Below, piece by piece: positions 1 through 8,717 of a stretch of 16,463 nt of DNA. The stretch is from Bacteroidales bacterium (GTDB lineage: Bacteria; Bacteroidota; Bacteroidia; Bacteroidales; JAGOPY01), in NCBI GenBank assembly GCA_030638325.1, contig DAOWEV010000054.1, positions 1 through 16,463 of the forward strand. Reading direction: 5' to 3'. The position numbers and the translations under genes were made by a program. Below the pieces are notes generated by a model. The model saw nothing but the letters and a program-made list of their open reading frames with translations. It did no database searches and had not been told where the DNA came from. Position 1 is the first letter of the stretch. Every line of letters starts with the position of its first letter.

Positions 1-1
1 C

Positions 2-2896
2 GCTTCAGAAGTTTCTTATTCCTTTGTGAACGATACCTACGTCTGGGGAGCATATAATCATATGTATCCGGATTTCCTGCCAGGTTATACCACTGCTCCT
101 GCGTACAGGGGCCAACTGCCGGCTTTTGGCAATGCTGCTGGAAAATACTTCCTGATGGAATCTAACTGGCCGTATAATACAAGCAGCAAGGAAGTTACCT
201 ATCACCTGTTCCATCACCATGGGGATGCTTTTACCTGCCTCTATTCGGAAGTCCCTCAAAACTTAACGGTCCTTCACGATGCTGTATTGCTGGCAGGGCT
301 GGAACAGTTTTCCGTTACTGCTGACGAAGATGCTCTGATTGCCTTATCCGTGGACGGCGTGCTGCTGGGAACAGCAGATGGTACCGGTGCTCCGGTAGAT
401 ATTTATATCCCTGCACAATATCCTCCGGCTATGTTAGATATTGTTGTTACGAAACAAAATTATTATCGCTATCACCAGGAGATCCAGATTATTCCTCCCG
501 ATGGTGCTTATATTATCAACAGTGGTTATGAGATCAACGATGCCAACGGTAATAACAACGGCAAGCTTGATTATGCAGAAACTGTAATGTTGTCGCTGAC
601 CCTGAAAAATGTAGGAAGCGAAGATGCCGAAAATGTAAACGCTTTACTGGCCACTGATGATGAATATGTGACCCTTGTCAGCAACACTGCCAGTTTTGGA
701 AATATTGCCGCCAATCAGTCTTCCACTGTTGCAGATGAGCTATCGTTCTCGGTTGCAGGGGATGTTCCGAACGGCCACCAGATTATCTTTGAGATCCAGG
801 CATCGGACAATGACACTACCTGGACCAGCAATGCCGTCTTTCAGGCGCATGCACCAGTGCTTAACTACGTCGATTACACCATTAACGACCCCAACGGTAA
901 TAACAATGGCAGGCTTGATCCGGGAGAAACAGCCAATATCGTTGTTTCAGTTCGCAACATCGGATCTTCCGATGCCTATGATGTATGGGGTTTGCTCACC
1001 AGCGGCGACCCTTTCGTTGTAATTGAGGCCGACTCAGCCATGTTCGGAGTTATTAATGAGAACGGAATGGAAGAGCAAGGCTTTTCCGTTACTGCTTCCA
1101 TCATCACTCCACCGGGACACAACGCAGCCTTCAACATTGATTTTACAGGCATGCATGGCATCAACGCCCAGGGATCATTTGACATAACAGTAGGCCAGTT
1201 CCCGGTTCTTGTACTGGATCTTGATAGGAATACCAACTCGGGCCCGGCCATTCATACATCCCTGACTGAATGGGGCATCGCCGCTGAATACACTACTGCA
1301 TTCCCGGATGACCTTTCTAATTACCAGGCAATCTTTGTCTGCCTCGGAACATATAACCTGAATTATGTACTGACAGAACCTGAAGGCCTGACCCTGAAGA
1401 ATTTCCTTCTGAACGACGGAAGGCTTTACATGGAAGGCGGCGATACCTGGTATTACGACCAGCAATACAATCCGACGGTTGTTCATCCTATGTTCAACAT
1501 CGACGGTACTGCTGATGGTGGAAGCGACCTGTACCTCGTCAAAGGTATGGATGGGACATTTACCGAAGGGATGAACTATATATTCGCCGGTGACAATAAT
1601 TATATAGACCGGATTGCACCTATCGGCGATGCTTTTACTTTCTTCTATAATAACAGTCCGCTATATAATTGCGGTGTAGCCTATGATGAAGGAACCTATA
1701 AAACCATCGGAATGTCATTTGAGTTTGGGGGATTGGGTGACAACACATTGAGCACCAAGAAAGACCTGGCGCTTAAATTCATGCAGTTCTTTGGTATGGA
1801 TCCGTTACAGGAAAAACCCGGCCTACCTGAAGGGCCTGCTACCGTCTGCGGACCTGGTAACAGCAGTGATTATTCCACAACTACGCTGGAAGGCGCCGAT
1901 TACTACGTTTGGTATGTTGAACCTTCCGAGGCAGGCCGTGTCATCGGCTATGATACTGAGATAACGATCGAGTGGGCTGAAGACTATACCGGAACTGCAT
2001 CACTCTGCGTTTGTGGTATGAATTCCGTGGGCCTCGGGCCACTGTCGGATGTGCTCGAAGTAGCTATTACCGAATTGCCAACAGCAATCTTTGTATTGAC
2101 CACCAACAACATTTGCGCCGGGGATAGCGCTGGTATCGATATGACACTTACAGGTGTTTCTCCATGGTCAATTTCCATGGATATCGGCGGTGGGGCTTAT
2201 TCATTTGATATTGATAAACCAAATGTTCCCACCTTCTACATCGACCCACAGGAAACGGTGGATATCACAGTTGAATCTGTGATTGATGGTACAGGTTGTG
2301 AAAATACTGATTCTGAAACCATCACGCTGGTGGTTGATCCGCTCCCGGTAAAGCCGGACACGCCTTCAGGACCAACAGATATTGACACATACATATCCAC
2401 TTCTGCAGATTATTCTACTGTGTCACAATATGCTGATTCATATGTTTGGGTGATCGACCCGGCAAATGCCGGAACGGTTGTATCGGGTGCTCAAGAAGCT
2501 TCCATAACAGTTGAATGGAACTCCGGTTACACAGGTAATGCCGATCTGATCGTAAACGGTGTCAACGATTGCGGAGAAAGTGATATCCGTACGCTCATAG
2601 TTACCATTGCCAATTCATTTGGGATTGGAGAAAATGACCTGGGCATCGCCGTTGAACTCTATCCGAATCCGAATGATGGTAATTTCGGCATTGAACTGCA
2701 AAGCAGGGAACCCGGGATGATAAATATCTCTTTGATCGATGCTTTTGGAAAGAAAGTCTATGAATCCAAAGATATTAAGTTGAATGGCTCCCTGAGCTTG
2801 TCAATAAATCTGGAAGACCTTGCTGAAGGTATGTACTTCCTTTTCATTGAAACAGAGAAAGGCACGCTGAGCAGGAAAGTAATTATAAAGAAATAA
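2..2896 (+). CDS. Gingipain-like C25 family surface peptidase, C-terminal part (5' end outside window)
   Basis: The frame is open to the left edge, so this is the last 964 residues of a larger protein; the first in-frame GTG (base 26) is not a credible start. Residues 1-165 match the end of family C25 (gingipain-like) peptidases: a WG..N.MYPDF segment, WPYN, an HHHGDAF motif (71-76) and the Ig-like C25 C-terminal domain ending in TKQNYYRY. The catalytic His and Cys of this family lie further upstream and cannot be seen. Next come two related domains of about 115 residues (about 174-288 and 289-395), each opening with a GNNNG-LD motif; then a flavodoxin/GATase-like alpha/beta domain (about 400-600); three Ig/PKD-like domains (about 610-870); and a T9SS type A sorting domain (875-964, YPNPNDG at 887, ending KVIIKK). 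Expected to be exported by T9SS and displayed on the cell surface. The C25 assignment is fairly firm; peptidase activity is inferred because the active site is off-window. Confidence 0.8.
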   Translation, partial: ASEVSYSFVNDTYVWGAYNHMYPDFLPGYTTAPAYRGQLPAFGNAAGKYFLMESNWPYNTSSKEVTYHLFHHHGDAFTCLYSEVPQNLTVLHDAVLLAGLEQFSVTADEDALIALSVDGVLLGTADGTGAPVDIYIPAQYPPAMLDIVVTKQNYYRYHQEIQIIPPDGAYIINSGYEINDANGNNNGKLDYAETVMLSLTLKNVGSEDAENVNALLATDDEYVTLVSNTASFGNIAANQSSTVADELSFSVAGDVPNGHQIIFEIQASDNDTTWTSNAVFQAHAPVLNYVDYTINDPNGNNNGRLDPGETANIVVSVRNIGSSDAYDVWGLLTSGDPFVVIEADSAMFGVINENGMEEQGFSVTASIITPPGHNAAFNIDFTGMHGINAQGSFDITVGQFPVLVLDLDRNTNSGPAIHTSLTEWGIAAEYTTAFPDDLSNYQAIFVCLGTYNLNYVLTEPEGLTLKNFLLNDGRLYMEGGDTWYYDQQYNPTVVHPMFNIDGTADGGSDLYLVKGMDGTFTEGMNYIFAGDNNYIDRIAPIGDAFTFFYNNSPLYNCGVAYDEGTYKTIGMSFEFGGLGDNTLSTKKDLALKFMQFFGMDPLQEKPGLPEGPATVCGPGNSSDYSTTTLEGADYYVWYVEPSEAGRVIGYDTEITIEWAEDYTGTASLCVCGMNSVGLGPLSDVLEVAITELPTAIFVLTTNNICAGDSAGIDMTLTGVSPWSISMDIGGGAYSFDIDKPNVPTFYIDPQETVDITVESVIDGTGCENTDSETITLVVDPLPVKPDTPSGPTDIDTYISTSADYSTVSQYADSYVWVIDPANAGTVVSGAQEASITVEWNSGYTGNADLIVNGVNDCGESDIRTLIVTIANSFGIGENDLGIAVELYPNPNDGNFGIELQSREPGMINISLIDAFGKKVYESKDIKLNGSLSLSINLEDLAEGMYFLFIETEKGTLSRKVIIKK

Positions 2897-2909
2897 AAAC
2901 TTAAAAACT

Positions 2910-4406
2910 ATGAAAAGACTAACATTTGTTATCGTTCTTATCTTTCTTTCCGTCTCCCTGCTCGCGCAAGTTGACAGGGTAAAAGTATTGGTGGAAGTGG
3001 CTACCGGGACCTGGTGTGGTTATTGCCCGGGTGCAGCCATGGGTATCGATGATCTCATCGCAAACGGGTGGCCGGTTGCCCCTGTTGAAAATCACAACTC
3101 AGACCCTTTTGCCAATATATATTCCAATTACAGGAATACATATAATAGCTTTCCAGGCTTCGGCTACCCGACAGCACATTTTGACGGCCTCAATCCTTTT
3201 ACCGGGGGAAGCCATACACAGAGCATGTATTCTAACTATTGGCCCCGTGTCCAGGCCCGTATGGCCATTCCATCGCCTTTCATCATCCAGATGTGGGGAG
3301 AAAATACAAGCGGTTTGACCTATGACCTGTTAATAAGGATAGAAAAGGTATCTACCGTAAGTACATCCAACCTGGTGCTGAATGTTGCCATTACCGAATC
3401 AGACATAGCCTATGTCTGGCAGGGTCAGAACCATCTGAATTACGTGAACCGGCTCATGACACCGGATCAATTTGGGACTCCGCTGGATTTCTCATCAGGT
3501 GATGTCATTGATGTGAATCTCACTTTCAATATGCAACTCGGCTGGGATATCAATAACTGTGATATATCAGCCTGGGTACAGGATAATGACAGCCACGAAG
3601 CTCATCAGACGATCATGGTGATGGTGCCCTGGCTGACCCCGCCGCCGCCGCCGCTAACTGCAGACTTCATCAGCGAAGACACACTGACATGTGAAGGGTA
3701 TCCGGTATATTTTGAAGATATGTCAGCCGGAGCTCCTACCGATTGGTATTGGGAGTTTCCTGGAGGAACACCGGATTCTTCAAGAGTACAGAATCCCGTA
3801 ATCGTTTATGAAACAGCAGGCGTTTATGATGTGACCCTCATTGTTTCAGACGGCATCGACACCGATACCATCGTAAAAGAAGATTACATTGAAGTTTTGG
3901 AGATAACCGAAGCGCAATTTAATCCGGTCGATGACCAATGTTTTAATTACGACCCGTTTGAGCTGACCGAGGGAAGTCCTGCAGGAGGTGAATATGCAGG
4001 TCCGGGTGTCATTGACGGGTATTTCTATCCCGATGTAGCCGGCCTGGGAACGCATACATTAACCTATACCTACACCAATGAAAACGATTGTTCCGACACG
4101 GCCTTTCAGACGGTTATGGTGGATGAATGCGTTGGTATCATTGAAAATGAATCCATCGGTATCGCTACCCTGCCCAATCCGACAAGTGGTATCTTCACCC
4201 TGACATTGACTTCTCAAACAGATCAACTCGTCAGTGTTAAAGTGATCAACCTGACCGGAAGCATCGTATATGAAACGGGAAATATTGAGTTTAACCGGGA
4301 TTTTAGTACCAGGATCGACCTGACCGAATATTCCAACGGTATTTATTTCATCCGGGTAGATAACAACAAATCCGTCTTTTATAAGAAAATCCTTTTAAAT
4401 AAATAA
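2910..4406 (+). CDS. Omp28-like thioredoxin-fold secreted protein with PKD domain and T9SS sorting domain
   Basis: This 498-residue protein starts with a clear signal peptide (1-19, hydrophobic core, cut near LLA-Q). An Omp28-like thioredoxin-fold domain follows directly, with the redox-type motif TWCGYCPG (Cys36, Cys39) and the FPGFGYPTAHFDG segment, which provides the cis-proline-type loop. After an all-beta region and a run of five prolines (244-248) comes a PKD domain (about 251-330, with W.WEFPGG and the YDVTLIVSD strand). A second beta module (about 335-410, GEYAGPGV) and a T9SS type A sorting domain (about 414-498, LPNPTSGIF, ending KKILLNK) complete it. It lies 13 bases after the C25 peptidase and before a terminator, so the two probably form one transcript. 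The family is known for surface-exposed Bacteroidota proteins. Disulfide exchange on exported partners is a plausible role, but only the CxxC motif supports it. Confidence 0.82.
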   Translation: MKRLTFVIVLIFLSVSLLAQVDRVKVLVEVATGTWCGYCPGAAMGIDDLIANGWPVAPVENHNSDPFANIYSNYRNTYNSFPGFGYPTAHFDGLNPFTGGSHTQSMYSNYWPRVQARMAIPSPFIIQMWGENTSGLTYDLLIRIEKVSTVSTSNLVLNVAITESDIAYVWQGQNHLNYVNRLMTPDQFGTPLDFSSGDVIDVNLTFNMQLGWDINNCDISAWVQDNDSHEAHQTIMVMVPWLTPPPPPLTADFISEDTLTCEGYPVYFEDMSAGAPTDWYWEFPGGTPDSSRVQNPVIVYETAGVYDVTLIVSDGIDTDTIVKEDYIEVLEITEAQFNPVDDQCFNYDPFELTEGSPAGGEYAGPGVIDGYFYPDVAGLGTHTLTYTYTNENDCSDTAFQTVMVDECVGIIENESIGIATLPNPTSGIFTLTLTSQTDQLVSVKVINLTGSIVYETGNIEFNRDFSTRIDLTEYSNGIYFIRVDNNKSVFYKKILLNK

Positions 4407-4436
4407 ATTATTCATCCTTTACTTTTTACTTGCATC

Positions 4437-4466
4437 AAAGCCCGTCAATTATGGCGGGCTTTTTTT
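4437..4466 (+). terminator. Rho-independent terminator after the C25/Omp28-like pair
   Basis: The arm AAAGCCCGTC (4437-4446) pairs with GGCGGGCTTT (4453-4462), with one G-T pair, around a six-base loop (AATTAT). Seven T residues end the structure (4460-4466). It sits 30 bases after the stop of the Omp28-like gene and closes the left transcription unit. This is the strongest intrinsic terminator seen in the window. Confidence 0.9.
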
Positions 4467-4670
4467 ATGCCCACCTAACTATCTGATCAAAGGATTTTAA
4501 AATAAATACTTTGCGTCTTTGCGTCTTTGCGTGAAATAAAAAATTACCGAACTATTTTTATTTAAACACCGGATAAATTCAAAATTTTATCAACAGTACC
4601 GGGTATATTTTGCTTCCCCGCCGATTAATATAAAACAAAAATTATTATTCATTTTTTGATTTTATTCAAG
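4467..4670. other. AT-rich intergenic region upstream of Rhs-A
   Basis: This gene-free stretch between the terminator and the Rhs-A start must hold the promoter of the right-hand gene block. It contains the triple CTTTGCGT repeat (4509-4532) and is otherwise AT-rich. The best candidate for a Bacteroidota sigma -7 element (TAnnTTTG) is TATATTTTG at 4604-4612, which has one base too many between TA and TTTG and no convincing TTTG at the -33 position. The promoter is therefore not assigned. No small open frame or RNA gene was recognised. Confidence 0.5.
4509..4532. repeat. Three tandem copies of CTTTGCGT
   Basis: Three perfect 8-base units lie head to tail (4509-4516, 4517-4524, 4525-4532), followed by GAAATAAA. 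Similar short CTTTGCG-type tandem units occur in intergenic DNA of other Bacteroidota; their function is not known. It lies midway between the terminator and the Rhs-A start and could be a regulatory or simply a slipped-strand repeat. Confidence 0.8.
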
Positions 4671-7600
4671 ATGGTCGCAAAAAAAACCCTTAGTTATTTG
4701 ATACTCTGCTTGATCCTCTTATTGAGCATGAATACTCAGTCGCAGATTTCCTTCTTTTCCAATACCGATACTATTAGAGGTATTAAATCATTTCCCCAAT
4801 GTTCATTTAAAAGATCTGTAAGGCAGCTCTCGTATGATCCATACTCCCAAAGCGATATAGCCAATTATTTGAATATTAGAGATAATATGCCGGAAGGAAG
4901 GAAGGACACGACTTTGGGGTCCAGAGATGTCACTTCAATAAACCTTCCAAAAACAGGGGCTCCTATTGTGGTATTTCCTTCCCCTAACTCATCTGCGCTC
5001 ACCAACAATATTCGTGAAGATGTTGATCTGTATACCGGCAAGTTAAATGTTTCAATACCCATATATAATTTGAAAAGCTATAAGATCGAAGTTCCGGTCA
5101 GGCTCACCTGCAACTCATCTGCAAATAAAGTAAATACCATTGCAAGTTGGGTGGGGCTTGGTTGGAGTTTACATGCCGGTGGTACGATTTCAAGGGTTAT
5201 GAAAGGATTACCGGATGAATATGATGGCATTATACAAATTGAGGGTGGGAATGTGCCTGCCAGTGGGTTTTTAAGTAAAGGGCATCTTGCAATTGAAAAC
5301 GATTTCCTGCCAAGGTCAACCGGGGAGAAAGAACAAATAGTTGACAATTCTGCGATGACAGGTGATCTGTCATCATATCATAATAGTCCGGAGGCCTGGG
5401 ATACCCAGCCTGATGAATTTTATTTCAGCTTTGGCAACTATTCAGGCAAATTTGTTTTTGATAATAGTGGAAATATCAGAACCATACCTTATTTTGATTT
5501 TAATATTACTTATGAAATTAAAACCTTTGATAACAATCCGTACATCATCAAATTCGAGATCATTACTCCGGATGGCTATCAATATATTTTTGGTGATGAG
5601 TATCTGTTATCAGTAGAACGTTCACAACAACAGATTGTAACTCACAACATTATATATTATTATGATTATCTTAATCAAGCCAATCAAGTAATTAATAACA
5701 TAAATTACCTCGTTGATTTATACGGACAGGCTCCTCACCCTTTTGAACAGGTAACAGTTCACTCAACCATATATCCCAAATTTACTTCCAGTTGGCATCT
5801 CCGAAGGATTCAATCACCAGATGGGGATTTTGTGGAATTCAGTTATGAATCTTCTGATAATTTAATTAAATACGCCACGGACCGGACAGAAAACTATAAA
5901 TTCCCCAATCTCAGGTATGACTATCATCTTTTTGGTAATACTCTTAACCCGGTTGCAATTAAAAATGCGGAAGATATACATATGGATGTTATTGCAAACC
6001 TATCTCTGTCTGAATACTTTACAATATTGGACAATAGAAGGATCCGTTCTATCATTACAAAAAGTGGATGTAAAATACTTTTCATGCCGGGCGAAGAAAG
6101 ACAAGACCTGATAGATGATGTTGTTTTAGATAAAATTGATGTTTATGATTACAATGACAAAATCATAAAAGGGTTCAGGTTGTATTATTCATATTCTGAC
6201 CCTGAAAGTTATCCCAAAATTGAGTATTCCTTAGGTCATGTCTTTGTTTACCCTAATCTTGTAGAAGCATTCTATACAGCCGATGAATGGTACCATAATT
6301 ATAATTTTGAACAAGTTGCTTCAGAATATAAAAGACTCTTTCTGATGGGAATCTCAGAAATCGATAAATCAGGGAATCAGTTTTTGCCATATTCGTTCCA
6401 ATATAATACGGAAATATTACCGCGGAGAAGCTCCTATAAACAAGATTACTGGGGCTATTATAATGCAAATACTCAGGGGCTTAAAATTCCCAGAAGGCAA
6501 TTTACCGATATGTTTGGGGATCCGGAATGGGGTATAAATGAAGATGGTATCCCAACCGTGTTTCATAATACCTTAGGAGCAAATAATAATATGGGAGCTA
6601 AGAGAAACTCAAACCTGAATAAAGCTCAGGCGGGAGTTCTAAAGACAATAAAATACCCCACCGGCCTGAAAAAGGAATTTGAATATGAAATAAATAAAAA
6701 CGCATCAGGCCAAAACAGAGGTGGCTTAAGGATAAAAATAATTAAAACGTACCCGGATAAATCTGAACCTGATGTGTTTTATACAGATAATTATTATTAC
6801 GCTGATGGGAATGAAGTAACATTCCGAAAATATCTGCATCAGTTAAATTCCAGTCCTTATTCCTATTCTTATGATGCTTTTTCTTCATCATCACCTTCTA
6901 ATGCAATATTATTAACGAAAAACGGTGAAGTAGGCTATAGAAATGTTACTGTGTCACGAGAGAAAAATGAAGCATCCAATGGAAAAACAACCTACAGATT
7001 TATTTCACCATCTGAAATTGGAAATGTTAAAAGCAATGTTTATGAAGTACCCGGCACGACTCCGCTGAATAGTGGAAACATTCCACCATTCCCTTTTCCT
7101 GAAGACTTAAACAATGATTATCAACGGGGGCTTCTCGAAGAGAAAACTCAATATAATAATGATAATGAGTTGGTTAAGCAGATAAACTATTTTTACGAAT
7201 TAAATCCGGATAATTTTGAACCCCTGATAATTGAAGGCCTCAATCCTGGCATATATTTTAAGTACTCCTTTAACTTTTCTCCTGTTAAACACCACAGGGC
7301 CGGATTTTATAAGCTGAAATCCGATTGGTATTACTTAGACCATATAGTAACAAAGGATTTTCCATTGTCGGGAAGTGAACATTTTCTTGAAAAAACAACC
7401 TATTACAAATATAATGACAACAATCACCTTGTAAATAAAGTCATTTCTGAAAACAGCGGTGGAACAACATTAACAAAAGAGTTTTTATACACAGTTGACT
7501 ATGACCCTGCCGAAGGAGATATTTATGCCAGAGCCATAAAAGATCTTCAGGATTTACATATCATAGATGTTGTTGTTGAACAACTTACATGGGCTTCAAT

Positions 7601-8669
7601 AAAGGGGGAGAATGATGAATGCCTTATCTCCGGAATGCTAAATAAATTTAAGGATTTTGGGGATGGTCAATCAAAACAGATCAGGTTATTTCAAACATAC
7701 TCCACAGAAATAGATAAGCCTGTTCCATCTGAAGAATTTAATTACTCATCAACATCATCCGGAAATTTCACATTTGATGAAAATTACTACTGGCGAAGCT
7801 CATCGTATAAATATGATGAATATGGGAATATTATCCAGGTAACTCATAGAAATGATATACCGGTTGCATATAACTGGGGCTACAACTATACTTTGCCCAT
7901 AGCTGAAGTGGTAAACTCCGAATGGAAACCTTATGTAAATCAGTATCCTGAAACAGCTCATATTACATCTTACACCCATGAGCCCCTTGTAGGTGTGACA
8001 TCTATCACAGATCCGGGAGGAACTCCGACATATTACGAATATGATAGTTTTAACAGGCTGAAATTAATAAAAGATACTCATGGAAATATTGTTAAAAAAT
8101 ACACCTATAATTATGGCTATGATGGATCGGATATTCAGGTAGAGATCTTAGTTGAACAAAATAGCATCAATTGGTGTACAGTTACTTTTACTGCTCTTAT
8201 ACTAAATAATTATCAGCCAATAGAGTCCTTTATATGGAATTTTGGAGACGGAACAACACTCGAAGGAGGAGCACAAGTCACTCACAAATATGCAGGGGGT
8301 ACCTATGAAGTTCAATTAACGGTAGTTGATATATTTGGTGTCAGTAAAACTGTTTCTAAAGAAATTATTGTTGAAAAGACAGCACTTGAGGCAGAGATCA
8401 TCCCGGGAGAACCTCCCCCATATTACTATAATACCTTCGTAACATTCGAAGTAAAGATTTATGAGGGTGGGTGTTTCCCGATATCTTATAACTGGGAGAT
8501 CTGGGAAGATTATCAATGGCTTTACCTCTCCGGCAATCAAATAGTTACATTTAAGATCGGAGAAGATAACTGCCCGCGTCTTAAACTAAGATGTACAATT
8601 ACCGATGACAATGGTGAGCAGATCCTACTTGAAACACCTGCATATTGGATAGAGAATTGTCCATATTGA
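4671..8669 (+). CDS. Rhs/YD-repeat protein with SpvB-like N-terminus and C-terminal PKD domain (Rhs-A)
   Basis: The ATG at 4671 was chosen (1332 residues) over an in-frame TTG at 4656, because it begins a normal signal peptide (KK, long Leu/Ile core, ending near SQSQ). Residues about 95-185 carry the SpvB/TcB-like entry of Rhs shell proteins: DVDLYTGKLNVSIPIY, then GLGWSLHAGGTISR (162 onward). A long beta-rich middle follows. YD-repeat motifs are seen near 1040-1060 (YKYDEYGNI) and 1120-1145 (YEYDSFNRL). A PKD domain (about 1165-1245, WNFGDG with Trp1189) and a further beta domain finish the protein. It has no Rhs core motif (DHLGNVR or DPDGM), no toxin tip and no T9SS sorting domain. By family it should form part of a hollow beta-sheet shell, secreted or surface-held. 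A second Rhs gene 3.4 kb downstream carries the core and tip, which suggests the two are partners; that pairing is inferred. Confidence 0.8.
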   Translation: MVAKKTLSYLILCLILLLSMNTQSQISFFSNTDTIRGIKSFPQCSFKRSVRQLSYDPYSQSDIANYLNIRDNMPEGRKDTTLGSRDVTSINLPKTGAPIVVFPSPNSSALTNNIREDVDLYTGKLNVSIPIYNLKSYKIEVPVRLTCNSSANKVNTIASWVGLGWSLHAGGTISRVMKGLPDEYDGIIQIEGGNVPASGFLSKGHLAIENDFLPRSTGEKEQIVDNSAMTGDLSSYHNSPEAWDTQPDEFYFSFGNYSGKFVFDNSGNIRTIPYFDFNITYEIKTFDNNPYIIKFEIITPDGYQYIFGDEYLLSVERSQQQIVTHNIIYYYDYLNQANQVINNINYLVDLYGQAPHPFEQVTVHSTIYPKFTSSWHLRRIQSPDGDFVEFSYESSDNLIKYATDRTENYKFPNLRYDYHLFGNTLNPVAIKNAEDIHMDVIANLSLSEYFTILDNRRIRSIITKSGCKILFMPGEERQDLIDDVVLDKIDVYDYNDKIIKGFRLYYSYSDPESYPKIEYSLGHVFVYPNLVEAFYTADEWYHNYNFEQVASEYKRLFLMGISEIDKSGNQFLPYSFQYNTEILPRRSSYKQDYWGYYNANTQGLKIPRRQFTDMFGDPEWGINEDGIPTVFHNTLGANNNMGAKRNSNLNKAQAGVLKTIKYPTGLKKEFEYEINKNASGQNRGGLRIKIIKTYPDKSEPDVFYTDNYYYADGNEVTFRKYLHQLNSSPYSYSYDAFSSSSPSNAILLTKNGEVGYRNVTVSREKNEASNGKTTYRFISPSEIGNVKSNVYEVPGTTPLNSGNIPPFPFPEDLNNDYQRGLLEEKTQYNNDNELVKQINYFYELNPDNFEPLIIEGLNPGIYFKYSFNFSPVKHHRAGFYKLKSDWYYLDHIVTKDFPLSGSEHFLEKTTYYKYNDNNHLVNKVISENSGGTTLTKEFLYTVDYDPAEGDIYARAIKDLQDLHIIDVVVEQLTWASIKGENDECLISGMLNKFKDFGDGQSKQIRLFQTYSTEIDKPVPSEEFNYSSTSSGNFTFDENYYWRSSSYKYDEYGNIIQVTHRNDIPVAYNWGYNYTLPIAEVVNSEWKPYVNQYPETAHITSYTHEPLVGVTSITDPGGTPTYYEYDSFNRLKLIKDTHGNIVKKYTYNYGYDGSDIQVEILVEQNSINWCTVTFTALILNNYQPIESFIWNFGDGTTLEGGAQVTHKYAGGTYEVQLTVVDIFGVSKTVSKEIIVEKTALEAEIIPGEPPPYYYNTFVTFEVKIYEGGCFPISYNWEIWEDYQWLYLSGNQIVTFKIGEDNCPRLKLRCTITDDNGEQILLETPAYWIENCPY

Positions 8670-8717
8670 TATAATGTAACAAAAAATAAATTATCGTTAA
8701 ACAAAACTTACAAACCA

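Noticed and set aside
976..1486. Antisense open frames over the C25-like gene
   Set aside because: They lie inside a well-supported coding sequence, show no domain, and have the irregular residue make-up of a shadow frame.
4604..4612. TATATTTTG as a Bacteroidota -7 promoter element
   Set aside because: Spacing is one base off the TAnnTTTG pattern and no -33 TTTG is suitably placed.
4656..4670. TTG start for Rhs-A five codons upstream of the ATG
   Set aside because: The ATG at 4671 begins a standard signal peptide with the lysine pair close to the N-terminus; the TTG extension adds nothing recognisable.
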